Of a stretch of 64,000 nt of DNA, positions 46,762 through 58,765 are shown piece by piece. Positions within the stretch are counted from its first letter, which is position 1, and each line of letters opens with the position of its first letter. The stretch is taken from contig CP136065.1 of the NCBI GenBank assembly GCA_032622095.1, forward strand, positions 93,567,343 through 93,631,342, read 5' to 3'. The position numbers and the translations under genes were made by a program. Source of the DNA: Siphonodentalium dalli. Its lineage: Eukaryota; Mollusca; Scaphopoda; Gadilida; Siphonodentaliidae. The notes below the pieces were generated by a model. It had not been told where the DNA came from. It saw nothing but the letters and a program-made list of their open reading frames with translations, and did not search any database.

Positions 46762-48563
46762 GGTTACACTGCATGGTGTAAATAAGGTTCCGAGTGACAT
46801 CTAGCGGATGCGGGAGGAATATATAGCTAGGAGAGAATAAAATAGACACTGGGCTCTGATTGGTCAATAGCCTTGTGTGCTTTTCACATAAAAAATCATC
46901 ACACCTCTTCCCTATGATTTCCCATAGGTAAAATAACCATTGGCACAGGAATTAACCCTTTGTTTGAATTTTTTGGTGTGGTCTAAAATATGACTATTCT
47001 GACACTAGTTACGAAAACATAAGATTTAAAGGCGAATTCCCTGCTAGACAGACATGATTTTTTTGTGTAAAAAGTTTCCCAAAATGTCAATTTTTCAGAT
47101 TTAAAGAAAATTTTGGACCCAACATTTATATTGCCAACACTATACGCTAAAACGTTAGCACTGAGGCCTATGGAAAACATTTACACCAGTGTAACCTAAA
47201 GGGAAAAAATAGCTTTTTTTTATCATTTTTGACTCCTGGGAGTCACTTTAAAGCATTTTAATGCATTTTACAGAGCCTGGTCTTTCAGTCCAATGAATAT
47301 CCCATGTATGGTGTGGCTATTCTTGCTGCTGATGTGTCTTCTTTCACTTACATCAGCCAAAAAAAAATAGTAAGATTTTTCATAAAAAATGACAATTTTT
47401 CAAGGTATTTTCAAAAAATTTCAAGGTGGTAATAGTCACATGATAATGCAAATGACCCATAACATGAGCATGTCAACGACACATATATCAATTGTTATAA
47501 GAACCTAATCTAACAAGTATTTTGGATTTTATAGCCAGTGATATACAGATATATATCATAAAAGTGTGTCATTTCCACTGGTGGGTATGGTCATTTGAAG
47601 GTTAATAGCACTAAAACTTGGACACATTTAAGAAAATGCTTCAGCAATTCAAAGAGAGCATATCTTTATTCAACTAATTCAATATACACCCACATCCAGT
47701 TATCTTGGATCACCCTTGCAGACCTGAAAATGTCATATTTTATTCTTCAATGTGCTGATAAAGTCATGCGCTTGATGCTCAGCTGATCATATCTGGACTC
47801 CATGACCTCACATCACCAGAAGTTCTCTCATGGAAAGAATCTTGTACAGTCTTCCATAGCTGATCGAAGTTTGCAACACCAGACCCCTAAAACTGAGTGA
47901 AAATGGGGCCTGAACATGACTGGTGGTGGAAAATTGTGCTTTTTTGATGAATAATTTGTTAAAGGGGGTGGGGTTAAATTGTGTGTGATAAATAAAGAAC
48001 CACAGAAGTGATATTGTTTTTGAACACATTTTTTCCATTGATGGGCAATTCTGAAGAAATGTAGGGAGTTACAATTATTCCGCGAAAAAGCGGGCTATCG
48101 CTTTAGGTTACACTGGTGTAAATAAGGTTCCGAGCGACATCTAGCGGATGCGGGAGGAATATATAGGAGAGAATAAAATAGACACTGGGCCCTGATTGGT
48201 CAATAGCCTTGATGGTTTTCACATAAAAAAATCATCACACCTCTTCCCCATGATTTCCCATAGGTAAAATAACCATTGGCACAGGAATTAACCCTTTGTA
48301 GTGAAGTTTGAATTTTTTGGTGTGGTCTAAAATATGACTATTGTTTTATGCGGTTCTGAGGTTCAGACACTAGTTACGAAAACATAAGATTTAAAGGCGA
48401 ATTCCCTGCTAGACAGACATGATTTTTATTGTGTAAAAAGTTTCCCAAAATGTCAATTTTTCAGATTTTAAGAAAATTTTGGACCCAACATTTATATTGC
48501 CAACACTATACGCTAAAACGTTAGCACTGAAGCCTATGGAAAACATTTACACCAGTGTAAACC
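46762..48563 (+). mobile_element. Composite element 2: two direct terminal repeats around an unrelated core (1802 bp)
   Basis: Terminal repeats 46762-47196 and 48106-48563 share orientation and sequence apart from several small indels. The ends are GGTTACACTG..GTGTAAATA and TTTACACCAGTGTAACC. TTAT flanks the unit on both sides (46758-46761 and 48564-48567). The core of about 909 bp starts TAAAG and ends CTTTA and shows no resemblance to the core of composite 1. The terminal repeats of both composites share ACGTTA(A/G)CACTG and GCCTATGGA near the right end, so they are related families. No transposase or reverse transcriptase frame. Confidence 0.82.
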
Positions 48564-48572
48564 TTATACAAA

Positions 48573-48652
48573 CCCCATGCAGCGCCCTCTACGTTATCAC
48601 TGCGATATCTCAGCGGAGCGATGTGAGATAACTCTGCACGGGGTTTGCAGGT
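48573..48652. repeat. Foldback with AAACCCC-TGCAG arms
   Basis: AAACCCCATGCAG and GCGATATCTCA pair with TGAGATAAC and CTGCACGGGGTTT. Confidence 0.6.
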
Positions 48653-49129
48653 TATATAGTGCGGTATTGCCTTGCCATTAACCGACGAAACAATTAGTTC
48701 ATCACTGGGATATATCGCAACTAAAGGCCACTTAGAGCAACATATAGTGTTGGCGGAGATAATTCGTACCCCTGATGTTAACCGTTATTACTTCTGGCAC
48801 GTCGTTTCTGTTTCTTATCATATGTTGAAAATATTTATATTATTGTCAATTTACGTCAGTCGTATAAATGTACAATACACTTTATAGGTTCATTAGTTTC
48901 TATTCAAAGGCCTGGTTGCTTTCTTGAAATGCATTAAATGATTGGCAATGTATGCATATCTATAATGGCACTCTTTGGAATGTTCGGGTCGTATGCTAAT
49001 TTCAGTTTATTGCGATTGTATAAGTGTACATTTATAACATATATATCAGTGGGTAGTACTGGGTGCCGTATGTCTGCAAGCTTAGTATATATAGTGGCAT
49101 ATCGATTTAGTCACATGTTCCTAACAAGA

Positions 49130-49485
49130 GCATCGCTTGGGTGTGGCAGAACACGCCCGTGGTAATTTCAATAATGGGCCATAACTCAGGTGAAAAATCG
49201 AATTGACCTGCATTTGGGGCTAGTAAAAATACATACCAAATTTCATTTCATTCAGTTCAGACGTACTAAAGTTATCAGGAAACGAAAATTCCAACAAAAA
49301 GGGTCGTAACTCCGGTGCGGAACCCGAATTCGAACTTGACCTGTATATTTTGTGCTAGTAAACCCACATACCATATTTCAGTCCATTAAGATCAGACTTA
49401 CTAAGTTGTCATCAGGAAACGAAAAAAACGAACGGACAGACGAACCAATAACATAATATACGTCCCGTTTTTTCTTCAAAACGGG
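49130..49485 (-). repeat. Interspersed repeat with two GGGCCATAACTC-type units
   Basis: Two related units of about 150 bases (ATAACTCAGGTG..ACATACCAAATTTCATT; GTAACTCCGGTG..ACATACCATATTTCAGT), then GACAGACGAACC and the hairpin CCCGTTTTTTC-TTCAAAACGGG. The build resembles the Helitron-type repeats elsewhere; the CTRR end is not clear. Confidence 0.5.
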
Positions 49486-49489
49486 CGTA

Positions 49490-52400
49490 TAAAAAAACTG
49501 AAAAGCTCAATTTCTCAAGAACTGTCCGTTCCGTGTATAACGTTATTCGGGGTCAAATCCATGCATGTTAGAGAGTAAGGGCACGCGAAACATCCATTCG
49601 AGTTTATTCAGCAAAACACAACACTGACATTGATTTCTGAGAAGCTGACACCATAATTTCCGGAAAGATTGCGTGAATTATCGAACGCGGAAACGAGCCG
49701 GTTCCGGGATTGCCACCATGATGCCTGTCGTGGGCAGACCGAACATGCTCCTGTTACAGCCTTATTATATTAGCCATGGAGTAAATTGAATCAAGTCTAC
49801 TCTGTCACGATCAGGAATTGACATGCTCTCGATGTATCAAGTCTGGCCCAAAGGTGAGACCGGATCTACAGACATTGAGATAGATGTATAGCTAGATCGT
49901 CAGGGAACCAGTCTCCGAAAGTAACGCATCTATAGCTAGAGTGACAGGAACCAGTCTCGTATTGCACATCCACACACAAAACCGTATATGGTTACATGTT
50001 GCTATAGAGTGCTAGGGGACCAGCCTTGTGATTCTAAATTATTAGGGAACCAGACTCATATTGCACACCCATACACATTCATCACTTATGACGCCCTGTG
50101 GTCTTGCCTGTGATCTTGCCATGTCAATGGAGCTATGGGGATATCTCGCAGAACAACACATTTCGGGTTTCACGGGATGCGAGTTATTTTAGTAAATTGT
50201 AGTACAACGAAAAGTAATATCCTATTTGCACAAAATAACACAAAAGGTGACATCCAATGTTTCTTCTGGGAATATTTTCCAAGATTGGTAATATAACCAA
50301 GACACCGGGTATCATTTTCAGAATATGTAATTTAATTTCGGTAAATATACAACATATTGTTTTATCCGCCAAATATTATACGTCAAATAAAAAAACCGGA
50401 ACAACCTACGGTAAACAGGTAACGGAAACAACTTCGATAAGAAAGGATTAATCAACAATGTCTGACGTTGCATACATGATATATACCGTATAATAAATAA
50501 TATATAATAGTCAAATAGTAACATATATAATAAATGTATTGTATTTGCACTGTATTTGTATGAACTGTTTACTGTTTATATGTTCGTTACTTGTGTTATT
50601 GCAGACGAATACAATATATATATAAAAAAAAAAATATTGCGGAAACACATTGTATAATATAACAGCTAACATTGCTGATGAAATGGCAGACACACTATTT
50701 GCAGGCTTGGTCGTCACTTGCTCGGATACTCGCGCCATTGTGCAGGGCAAGAGAACTGCCATATTATGTACTTACCTGAGGTATATGATCTATGTTACAT
50801 TTTTTGCGACCTTTTGCAAACATTAAAAGAAAAGGGGGAAAAACAATCAAAATCAAATACCCTGCCAAAACTTGCTTTGATTGGAGGGGGTGGGGTATCA
50901 AGCCCACTATCATTTATAATACCAAAAATTATTTCATTGGATTGAGCTATACACATCCATATACATTCTATTTATGTCATAATGTATGAAACAGTTACAA
51001 TTCAATATGTTATATGTGTATGATATGGTTTGTGGCAAGCACTATGCTTACTGCCAAATGCTATTATAGCCTTACATATATTCCACCCATACCGTGAACA
51101 ATGTACAATATTGGTTAAAATAAAATATGTTAAGCAAAGAGAACTGCGGCAGAAGTCAATTGTCCATGGGAACACAACCAGCGGCTTGATATTAAGACAA
51201 CGTCAGGACACTCCTGTCACGGTGCGATGGACCTCGTTACTTACTTACCCACTCCGCGGGCCGTGTTAGCACTCCAAGAATAGAATCCGGGTTACCCAGT
51301 CAATACCAGAAAGCGCACCACACCACGCAGTTCTGATTAAAATAAGACTAAAACAACACCGCGTTACTGAGTCTGAAGAACTTAGGTGGGTATCCATTAT
51401 CACCAGCAATATTCACGTCAATGTAAGCCAATCGCAACATCCTCGCACCAACAAAGCGATGCATACAATCAGACGATTGTCGGAATTCCTATATAGCGGT
51501 CGATTCGCCACATAGCAAAACATAGCGCTATACATTTTCTGTCACATTAATAGTTCCACACATTGTTCACAAAATTAGAGATTACGACAACTAATTAATC
51601 ACTAAACGCGTATGTGAAGAGTCCATAATTTATCAATAATTAATACATAGTAAGGAGAATAGAAGTGCGTATTTCAACACTTATCACCAGTTTGAAGCGG
51701 CGAATAAAACGAAACCGAACGCATGGAACGTAGATCGTAAAACTATATATGAGCGCTGTGACGTCATTCTGAATGGATTGCATGCTGAAATTATTTATAT
51801 CGACGGTAATGTGTACGCAGCTAATTTCTTCAGATTCAGTATAACGCGGAGCCTTTAGTCAGAACTGCGCACCACGTATCCCCCCGCGCAGTTTTTCGCT
51901 GAGGTTTATGTATTTTCTAATGGTCATAACTTCAAACGAAATTGATAATTGACAAAACTCCGTTGTGGAAATATGGTTCTTTGTATGCTGCCTCGTGAGA
52001 TAATATATACACAGCCTGTGTGTTCCATTAACTCCCGTTCCGTGATTGGTCAACTGACAATTGGGTCATGCGTTTCATATCCCAATAAAGCACACCATAA
52101 CATGAACCAACGTCACATCTTGTTGAACTAGATCACTAAACGCAGTAGATATAATAAGTTGACGTGTACTCTTTAAAGTGCGCGGCCATAGACTAATCCA
52201 TCGATAATTCACAAATAAAATAGTGGGTAGAATATTGGGCTAACTTACAAGGCAGCATTGTATAATATCCAAACTGCAGACAGAATGATATAAGAAGAAA
52301 ATTAAGCTGAATTTATAGAAATGAATAAAGAAAAAGCTATAAATATTAGATATGAATGTAGATCGAATGTTTTATTGAAGGGTATATCGCTGTGGTCGTT

Positions 52401-52525
52401 ACTTGGAGCACATTATATTGTGAACCGTGAAGCGTGAAGTCAATCCACATTAATTTCTCAAATAAAGATAATTATAAAATGTGCTATGATTACAGAGACC
52501 AAAGTAGATGCATTTTCACTCTTAT
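49490..52525. other. No supported gene; scattered degenerate repeats
   Basis: AGGGAACCAG(T/A)CT and ATTGCACA(T/C)CC recur at 49900-50070. A start context GCCACCATGATG near 49704 opens only 23 codons. 51.0-51.9 kb is relatively less AT-rich, but I cannot define an exon. Confidence 0.35.
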
Positions 52526-52535
52526 ATAGGAATAG

Positions 52536-53451
52536 TAGTGATGCGGACCGGACCGGACCGGACCAAGGCAGTCCAGTCATGTCCGGTCCAGGCCATTCCG
52601 GTCCGGTACACATGCCTGGACCGGTCCAAAACGGTCCGGTCCACCTATAATAGGCTATATGTTAATGAATTCTCTGTTTTCTCAAAGTTTTTACTCTGTA
52701 TAGTACAAACTATAAGGTTACTGAGTTCAGTGCATTGCAATGCGTCCATATATGTTAAAACTTACATTGTTTGCCGATTGTATGCATCATTGTCTGTCTC
52801 TGGTGGGATATACTGGGAACGATGCACGATAATAGTATTTCAAGTAATGCGACATGCACTAATTAAATGTATTGGACAGATATATAGCTAGGGCCAGAAT
52901 GTGTTATAACCAATCTAACATGGCACTCAGCTGATCGTATGCATGATTCGTATCATACTTATTTTCATTAAATTGAAATTTAAACGAAATAACTATACTG
53001 ATGACAATTATACAAATGCGTACTAATATGACTACTACATTAATATTGGAGTCTTGGAGATTGTGATGGCTGATTGTATAGTCCTGACAATTACAGTTAT
53101 ATACCTAAGTACAACTACTATTGGATTAATGTGACTGTCTTGTCTTTCATTATAAGGAAATTGACATGTACAAAGTACATCTATACATTGTTTTCGTGGC
53201 ATCAAATAGATATTAACCACTTGAATGCGTCAATACATCGTTGCTAATTGATATGACGGCAAATACGCAATACTATTTGCGATAGTTTATAATAACTGAA
53301 GTAATTAAAATAGTGGACCGGACCGGAGAGTACCGGACCGGCGGCAAAAAGCGGTCCGGCCCGGTCCAGTGACACCCGGTCCGGTCCGGACCGCGGTCCA
53401 CCCCTGGACCGCGGACCGGACCGGTCCAAAGCGGTCCGGTCCGCATCACTA
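52536..53451. mobile_element. hAT-like element, 916 bp, with GGACC-rich ends
   Basis: Left TAGTGATGCGGACCGGACC and right GGTCCGCATCACTA are inverted, and both ends continue for over 100 bases of CCGGTCC/GGACCGG clusters. Flanks AGGAATAG (52528-52535) and AGGAATAC (53452-53459) match at seven of eight positions, as expected for a hAT 8-bp duplication. No transposase frame, so non-autonomous. Confidence 0.85.
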
Positions 53452-53929
53452 AGGAATACACATGACTGCACAAAATTAACTGACGAAGCCCGTTCAATGT
53501 ACCCTTTCCCTCGTGCTGGTTCATGAGCATACCAAAGATTATTCAAATCCGATCTATGATGACCGAGCTCCAACGTTGATAGGGACGGACGGAACTCGTT
53601 TCTATATCCCCTGGGAATATACAATATTGTTGTATTGTTTAAGACGCCTTTTTTATGAAATTTTCGTTATGAATATTCTTCATTACCTCAGGCCATTTGT
53701 CTAAATTTGCGTCAAATTTAATAGAATAGTTTAGTAAATGAATTGAGCCAAAATGAAAATCCATGCTTTAGAATGCAGATGATGTGGAATAAAAATGGGG
53801 ACAGAATGAGATATACACGTCCTAATGGGGATCTGTCTTTATACAACATCGAATAATTGAAAAAATCGATTATGGAACACATTCTGTTACTTCCCTTGAT
53901 AGCGCCTTGAATGACGGCCTGATAATCCA

Positions 53930-54290
53930 GACGTAGTGCGTGATGGTAACAACGCCAGCGCCACTTAGGTTCTGATGTTGGTGACACGGGTTCAATATCC
54001 ATCGGGGAATATCTATGCAACAGTTGTCACGAATCCATTAGAATTTAGCCTGTTTCCCAGCCACCAGTGTGCAAATAGCAACGTAATGCGGGATCCCGTC
54101 ACCACCGCTGTAAATCTTGGTTCAGTCACTATACAAGCTATTGGTTCGGATTATGTTCAAGGCTTCAATATATAGGGCATTTGTGGCAACATGGTTACGC
54201 CACAAATTAGATGCGTAACCATTCACAAGTCTGCAAACAGCAACGAAATGCAGAGGCAATTTCCGAACTCCCGAGCAAGATGTGGGACAG
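53930..54290 (+). repeat. Repeat with GTTCAATATCC (B-box-like) and CAACG(T/A)AATGC units
   Basis: GTGACACGGGTTCAATATCC resembles a pol III B box. TGTGCAAATAGCAACGTAAT near 54070, TCTGCAAACAGCAACGAAAT near 54230 and TCTGCAAATATCAACGAAAT near 57005 are related. Possibly a SINE family; no tail or duplication seen. Confidence 0.35.
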
Positions 54291-54582
54291 GGAGCCAAAC
54301 ATTTCTAACTGTCAATTGTAATCGCGATTTTAACGAAACCTATATTAACTTTCTATATCAAATGAATTATTCCACCTATAGTTATAAAAGTAAATATTGG
54401 AATGTAGTCTGTTCATTGATACTGGATTTTGAGGTGAATTGAATTGCTTTATTTCACTCAATCATATAAATTGTATGAGATACAGAGTGAAAAACGTATA
54501 TACAGAACTATGTACACAATGTTAGTATGGCCGTTGCGTTTGGCGTTCGAGGTCCGTAAGTGTCATTCGTCGTGTTCTACGT

Positions 54583-54691
54583 CATCATCATCAACATCAT
54601 CATCATCATCACCATCATCATCATCGTCATCTTCAGCAACAACATCCTCATCATCATCATCATCATCTTCATCATCGTCATCATCATCATC

Positions 54692-54723
<32 letters not shown>

Positions 54724-54868
54724 CATCATCACCACCATCATCATCATCATCTTAGTCGTCGTCGCCTTCGTCGTAATCATCATCCTCATTGCCATCATCA
54801 TCATCATCATCGTCGTCGCCGACGTCGTCATCATCATCATCATCATCATCACCACTACCTCCATCATC
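54583..54868. repeat. (CAT)n / (TCA)n microsatellite
   Basis: Long imperfect trinucleotide repeat giving Ser-, Ile- and Met-rich frames that should not be called genes. Confidence 0.97.
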
Positions 54869-54889
54869 ATCCTACGCGCCAAACCTAGA

Positions 54890-55830
54890 ACAAATAGTTG
54901 ACAAGCTGTTTATGGTGTCATTTTGTCGGGCAGAATCTGGGGAACAATATATCCAAAATCCGCTGAAATCCGCTATGCGGAAACATTTTTACTGCTCTTT
55001 GAAATAGGGTCGTATAAATAATGGCTTTTTGTGTCAATTTTGCCGTTCCTTATTAGTCCAGTTAATCTGATGAAAAGAAACACCCAACCGTGAACAATTT
55101 GCTATGCAATGTCACTTGGTGTGTTTGAGTATGACTATACCCATATAATAACATATAACCAAAATCCCCATGAATCCCAGGGTGGGAAAGTCGTGATTTT
55201 TGCGTCAAAAGTCAGGAATATGTAAACAAAAAAAATGGTGAAATTTGTAATTTTCTGTTTGAGACTTGGATTTTAAGGTGAACCTATATAAAATTTGCAA
55301 CAAGCCTTTTGTTGTGCTATTTTGTCAGGCAGAAACTGGGGAGCAATATATCCAAAATTTGCTTAGGGGAAAATTTTCTACATATCTTGGAAATAGGGTC
55401 CTTTTTATGGCTTTTTTTTGGTGTCAATATTGCAGTTCCTTATTAGTCCAGTGAAACTGATGGAAAGAAACGCCCAACCTTGAACACATTTGCTATGCAA
55501 TGGCGTTTGGTGTTTTTGAGTGTGACTATACTCGTATAATAACATATCCCAAATCCCCATGAATTCCACAATGGGAAAGTCATCATTTTTGGGTCAAAAA
55601 CTGGAATATGTAAAACAAAATGGTGAAAATTGGAATTTTGTTAATAAACAAACCTGCCAACCATAAACGCTCAGTCCAGTTCCCTGACTGTCAAAATATG
55701 ACCAAATAATAACATATACATGCGTTTCATGAATGGAAAGTCGTTAATTTTGGATAAAAATGAAGAATATATGTAAGACAATGATGAAAAGTGGAAATTT
55801 TGTCCGGGAACCAGGTCGGCCAACGTGCAC
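54890..55830. repeat. Degenerate tandem repeat, period about 390 bp
   Basis: GGAGCAATATATCCAAAAT-type sequence, GTTCCTTATTAGTCCAGT (55045 and 55435), TTTGCTATGCAATG and CCCCATGAAT recur in two full units and one partial unit after 55650. Confidence 0.82.
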
Positions 55831-55834
55831 CCAC

Positions 55835-56510
55835 AGACTGGGCCCCCAGTATTAAACTTGATCAATTTTTTCTCTCGTAAGGATGTATGCTATTTTGACG
55901 CTAACATGTGACCGTGTATGTACCAGGCAATATGGCGGCCATTTCCTGGAGTGTACTACCAATTACTTCAATGTCCTCTATATTTATTAACGTGACAGAA
56001 ACATGCAACAAAAACGCATTATTCTTGTTGCCATAGCATATGCCTCCCATTTCGCTCATAATTTGACTCTAAAACTATAAAATGGCAAATGCTAATCCGT
56101 TATAATGAGTCATATCCCGAGGATTGGACAATTCGATGTTTAAAAAGCTTTCAAAATGACAGCGAAAATGGCAGTCGGAAATGAAAAATTAAAGTGTTTT
56201 TTTTGTTGTTGATTTCTTTCACTAAATCTTATCTTACGATATGGAATAAATGTACAGCCAATATGTAGTCATATGTACCACCAAACGAGTTTCCAAAGCC
56301 ACCAACTAGTTTCATAATATATCAAATGAGTGCGCCAAACCATATAAAGAGTTACAAAACCCATCTAGTATCCAAAACCAACATGTGAGTATCCCAAGCC
56401 ATACGACGGGCGCCCCAAATCCAAATATTATCTGAAACAAACCATCGAAGGGGTGTCCCAATCCACCAAACGAATGTCACATACCACCCAGACTGATGTA
56501 GACTAAGGTA
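55835..56510. other. No feature recognised
   Basis: AT-rich; CCACCAAACGAGT and related CCA(A/C)ACGA phrases repeat loosely at 56280-56480. No exon or terminus. Confidence 0.35.
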
Positions 56511-56514
56511 GGTA

Positions 56515-56739
56515 GTGCCTAATGGTCTATTATTCAATTTAGAGAAAAGATGAGCAGATGACAGTACATGTATGACAAAAAGATAATACAAGTGCAGCAA
56601 TATTCATAAAATTTTTATTTTGAGGAGAAATATTCAGATAATAAGTTCAACAAACTATGGTCGTTTGTTGAACTTATTATCTGAACATTGCCTAATGGAA
56701 CTACTCGCCAATGAGTATTTAGTATAGACAGGGGTTAAT
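56515..56739. mobile_element. TTAA-type element, family C, copy 3
   Basis: Right half intact: GTTTGTTGAACTTATTATCT and ATTTAGTATAGACAGGGGTT with TTAA. The left end is decayed. Confidence 0.65.
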
Positions 56740-57509
56740 ACCTGCATCTGTATCAGTAACCATCATATCTGACAATACCTTACCTCCATGAATTGGAACC
56801 TCACTATCTTGTATTTTTCTGCTGCACGAGATGACCAGTTCATAAATGAAAGTGGACAATTAATCATACTCCAGTTGCTTCAAAATTCCATTGCTAATTT
56901 TCCCGATGAAATTCTAGGATTATGATCGAATTTCAAGTAAGAACCAATCTATGGTGGGAGGGTATTTATGGCAACGATTGTCACACATTCATCCTACCAT
57001 GCAGTCTGCAAATATCAACGAAATAGAGGATCCGGTGTGACGTCGCTACTTTGTATTTCGCCGTGTGACTGAACACAGCCCGGTCTGACAGGACCCTGTG
57101 GGGTGGCCAGTACGGGGGTTTCAAGAAAATCCACCCGTATATATATATACACACAGACGGGCCCGCGTAGAACTTGAGTTCCGCTATTAACACTCAACCG
57201 GCCAGAATAGCAATTTTCTGTCTGCAATATATAGCATGACAACCAGTCCGGACCTCATGTGGCCCTCGTACCGTTAGTGCACAGTTTGCCGCGTGAATGA
57301 AGCTAACAAACCTGGTTAACTCTTTCGCTGCCACCCGCCACCACAGACGTAGCCCCCAGTGCCACGCATCCTGTACATATATCCATGTATTTCAGGTATA
57401 TATGGGTAATACATTATATCTCAAGCAGTTTCTAATATAATTAGTTGAAACTTCACATGTATATAGACATAGGTACACCTTGTCGAATGCCGCCGTGGAT
57501 ACGCCCACC

Positions 57510-57960
57510 AAGGTCACGTGACATTGGCGGCCATCTTGGATTAGTGGCTAATTGCCTGTATATGTACAGTTTGTGTGGGTATGAATGGGTGTGTTGTTTG
57601 TTTTCTAATATTCAACCCAATTATACGATGTCCAACAGTAAGGTAAACGGGAGTAACCTATATGAACCCACTTTGGACATAAAATAGGTCACGTGACCTT
57701 GGCGTCCATCTTGGATTTATGCAAGTTGCCACCTATTTGTAGCAAAATGGGATACAATGGCGCACTTTGTTGAGTTCGTGCTTTGGTTGCTTGAATATTC
57801 CCTGATAGGTACAATTCCAAATATAGATATATATAATATAACCATACCCATATGTATATATACCTGCAGGGGGACATATGACCCTGCTCCGCCCCTTATA
57901 AGTCACGTGATCTTGACGGCCATCTTGAATTTCAGGAAAATTGTGTTTTACGATGATTTA
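57510..57960. repeat. Degenerate tandem units with CACGTGA and GCCATCTTGGA
   Basis: GTCACGTGACATTGGCGGCC, GTCACGTGACCTTGGCGTCC and GTCACGTGATCTTGACGGCC each continue ATCTTG(G/A)ATT. Spacing is about 180-200 bases. Confidence 0.75.
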
Positions 57961-58089
57961 TGTGAATTATATGGGTCACGCGGGCGTACGCATGGTCAAC
58001 TCACCAGCATAATTAATTTAGTGGCCTGTTATCACCACTGGAAAACGACACAATAGACAATGGTTGTTCAAAACCAGTAAAGGTGTATT

Positions 58090-58445
58090 ATAAATAATAG
58101 GTATAAGTATCTTATGCGGCGCAGGCGCCCCTCGAGCATTAGAGTATAGAGGTTAGTTACCCACCCACCACCCCATCCCGCCACCCATAGTATCTTATGC
58201 GCCGCAGGCGCCCCTATAGAGGCTACTGCCCACATACATAACAGGTATAAGTCTCTTATGCGCCGCAGGCGCCCCTCGATCATTAGAGTATAGAGGTTAG
58301 TTACCCACCCACCACCCCATCCCGCCACCCTAGTATCTTATGCGCCGCAGGCGCCCCTATAACAGAGGCTACTGCCCACACAAATAATAGGTATAAGTAA
58401 CTTATGTGCCACAGGCGCCCCTCGATCATTAGAGTATAGAGGTAA
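58090..58445. repeat. Tandem repeat, period about 145 bp
   Basis: GGTATAAGT at 58100, 58244 and 58390. Each unit has CTTATGCGCCGCAGGCGCCC and CATTAGAGTATAGAGG, with CACCACCCCATCCCGCCACC between; the GCCGCAGGCGCCCC block also recurs at half-period. Confidence 0.9.
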
Positions 58446-58765
58446 TAACAATAACTTCTTCAGTCCTGAGTCTTTTGCGAGCCGCCATTTTCGACTGATA
58501 ACCACGTGCTAACAACAATGACGCAATATTCCGGCTCTGACTGTACCTCCATAACGTCAGAAATAGCATGACCTTGAGGACATTGTCGCTTTAAATTGTT
58601 CGCGCGCAACAGTACTACATATAAATACATTGTACACTGTCAAACATGCCGGAAAGAATAGAGTTATATCCCATACATTAGACTACATACCATATTCGCA
58701 AAAATGCGCGATTGGCAGCGTCTACGAAGTTCGCATTTATGCGCGTTTGGCAGCGAAAGAGTTGT

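Larger units (their letters stand above)
57318..58763. mobile_element. Possible 1.45-kb element with AACTCTTTCGCTGCCA ends
   Basis: AACTCTTTCGCTGCCA after GTT at 57318 is perfectly inverted at 58748-58763. TTAA is present at the left only. The ends resemble family D (CTCTTCGCTGC). The interior holds two tandem repeats (57510-57960 and 58090-58445). Confidence 0.5.

Noticed and set aside
54444-54901. Ser-, Ile- and Met-rich frames up to 113 residues
   Set aside because: Produced by the CAT trinucleotide repeat.
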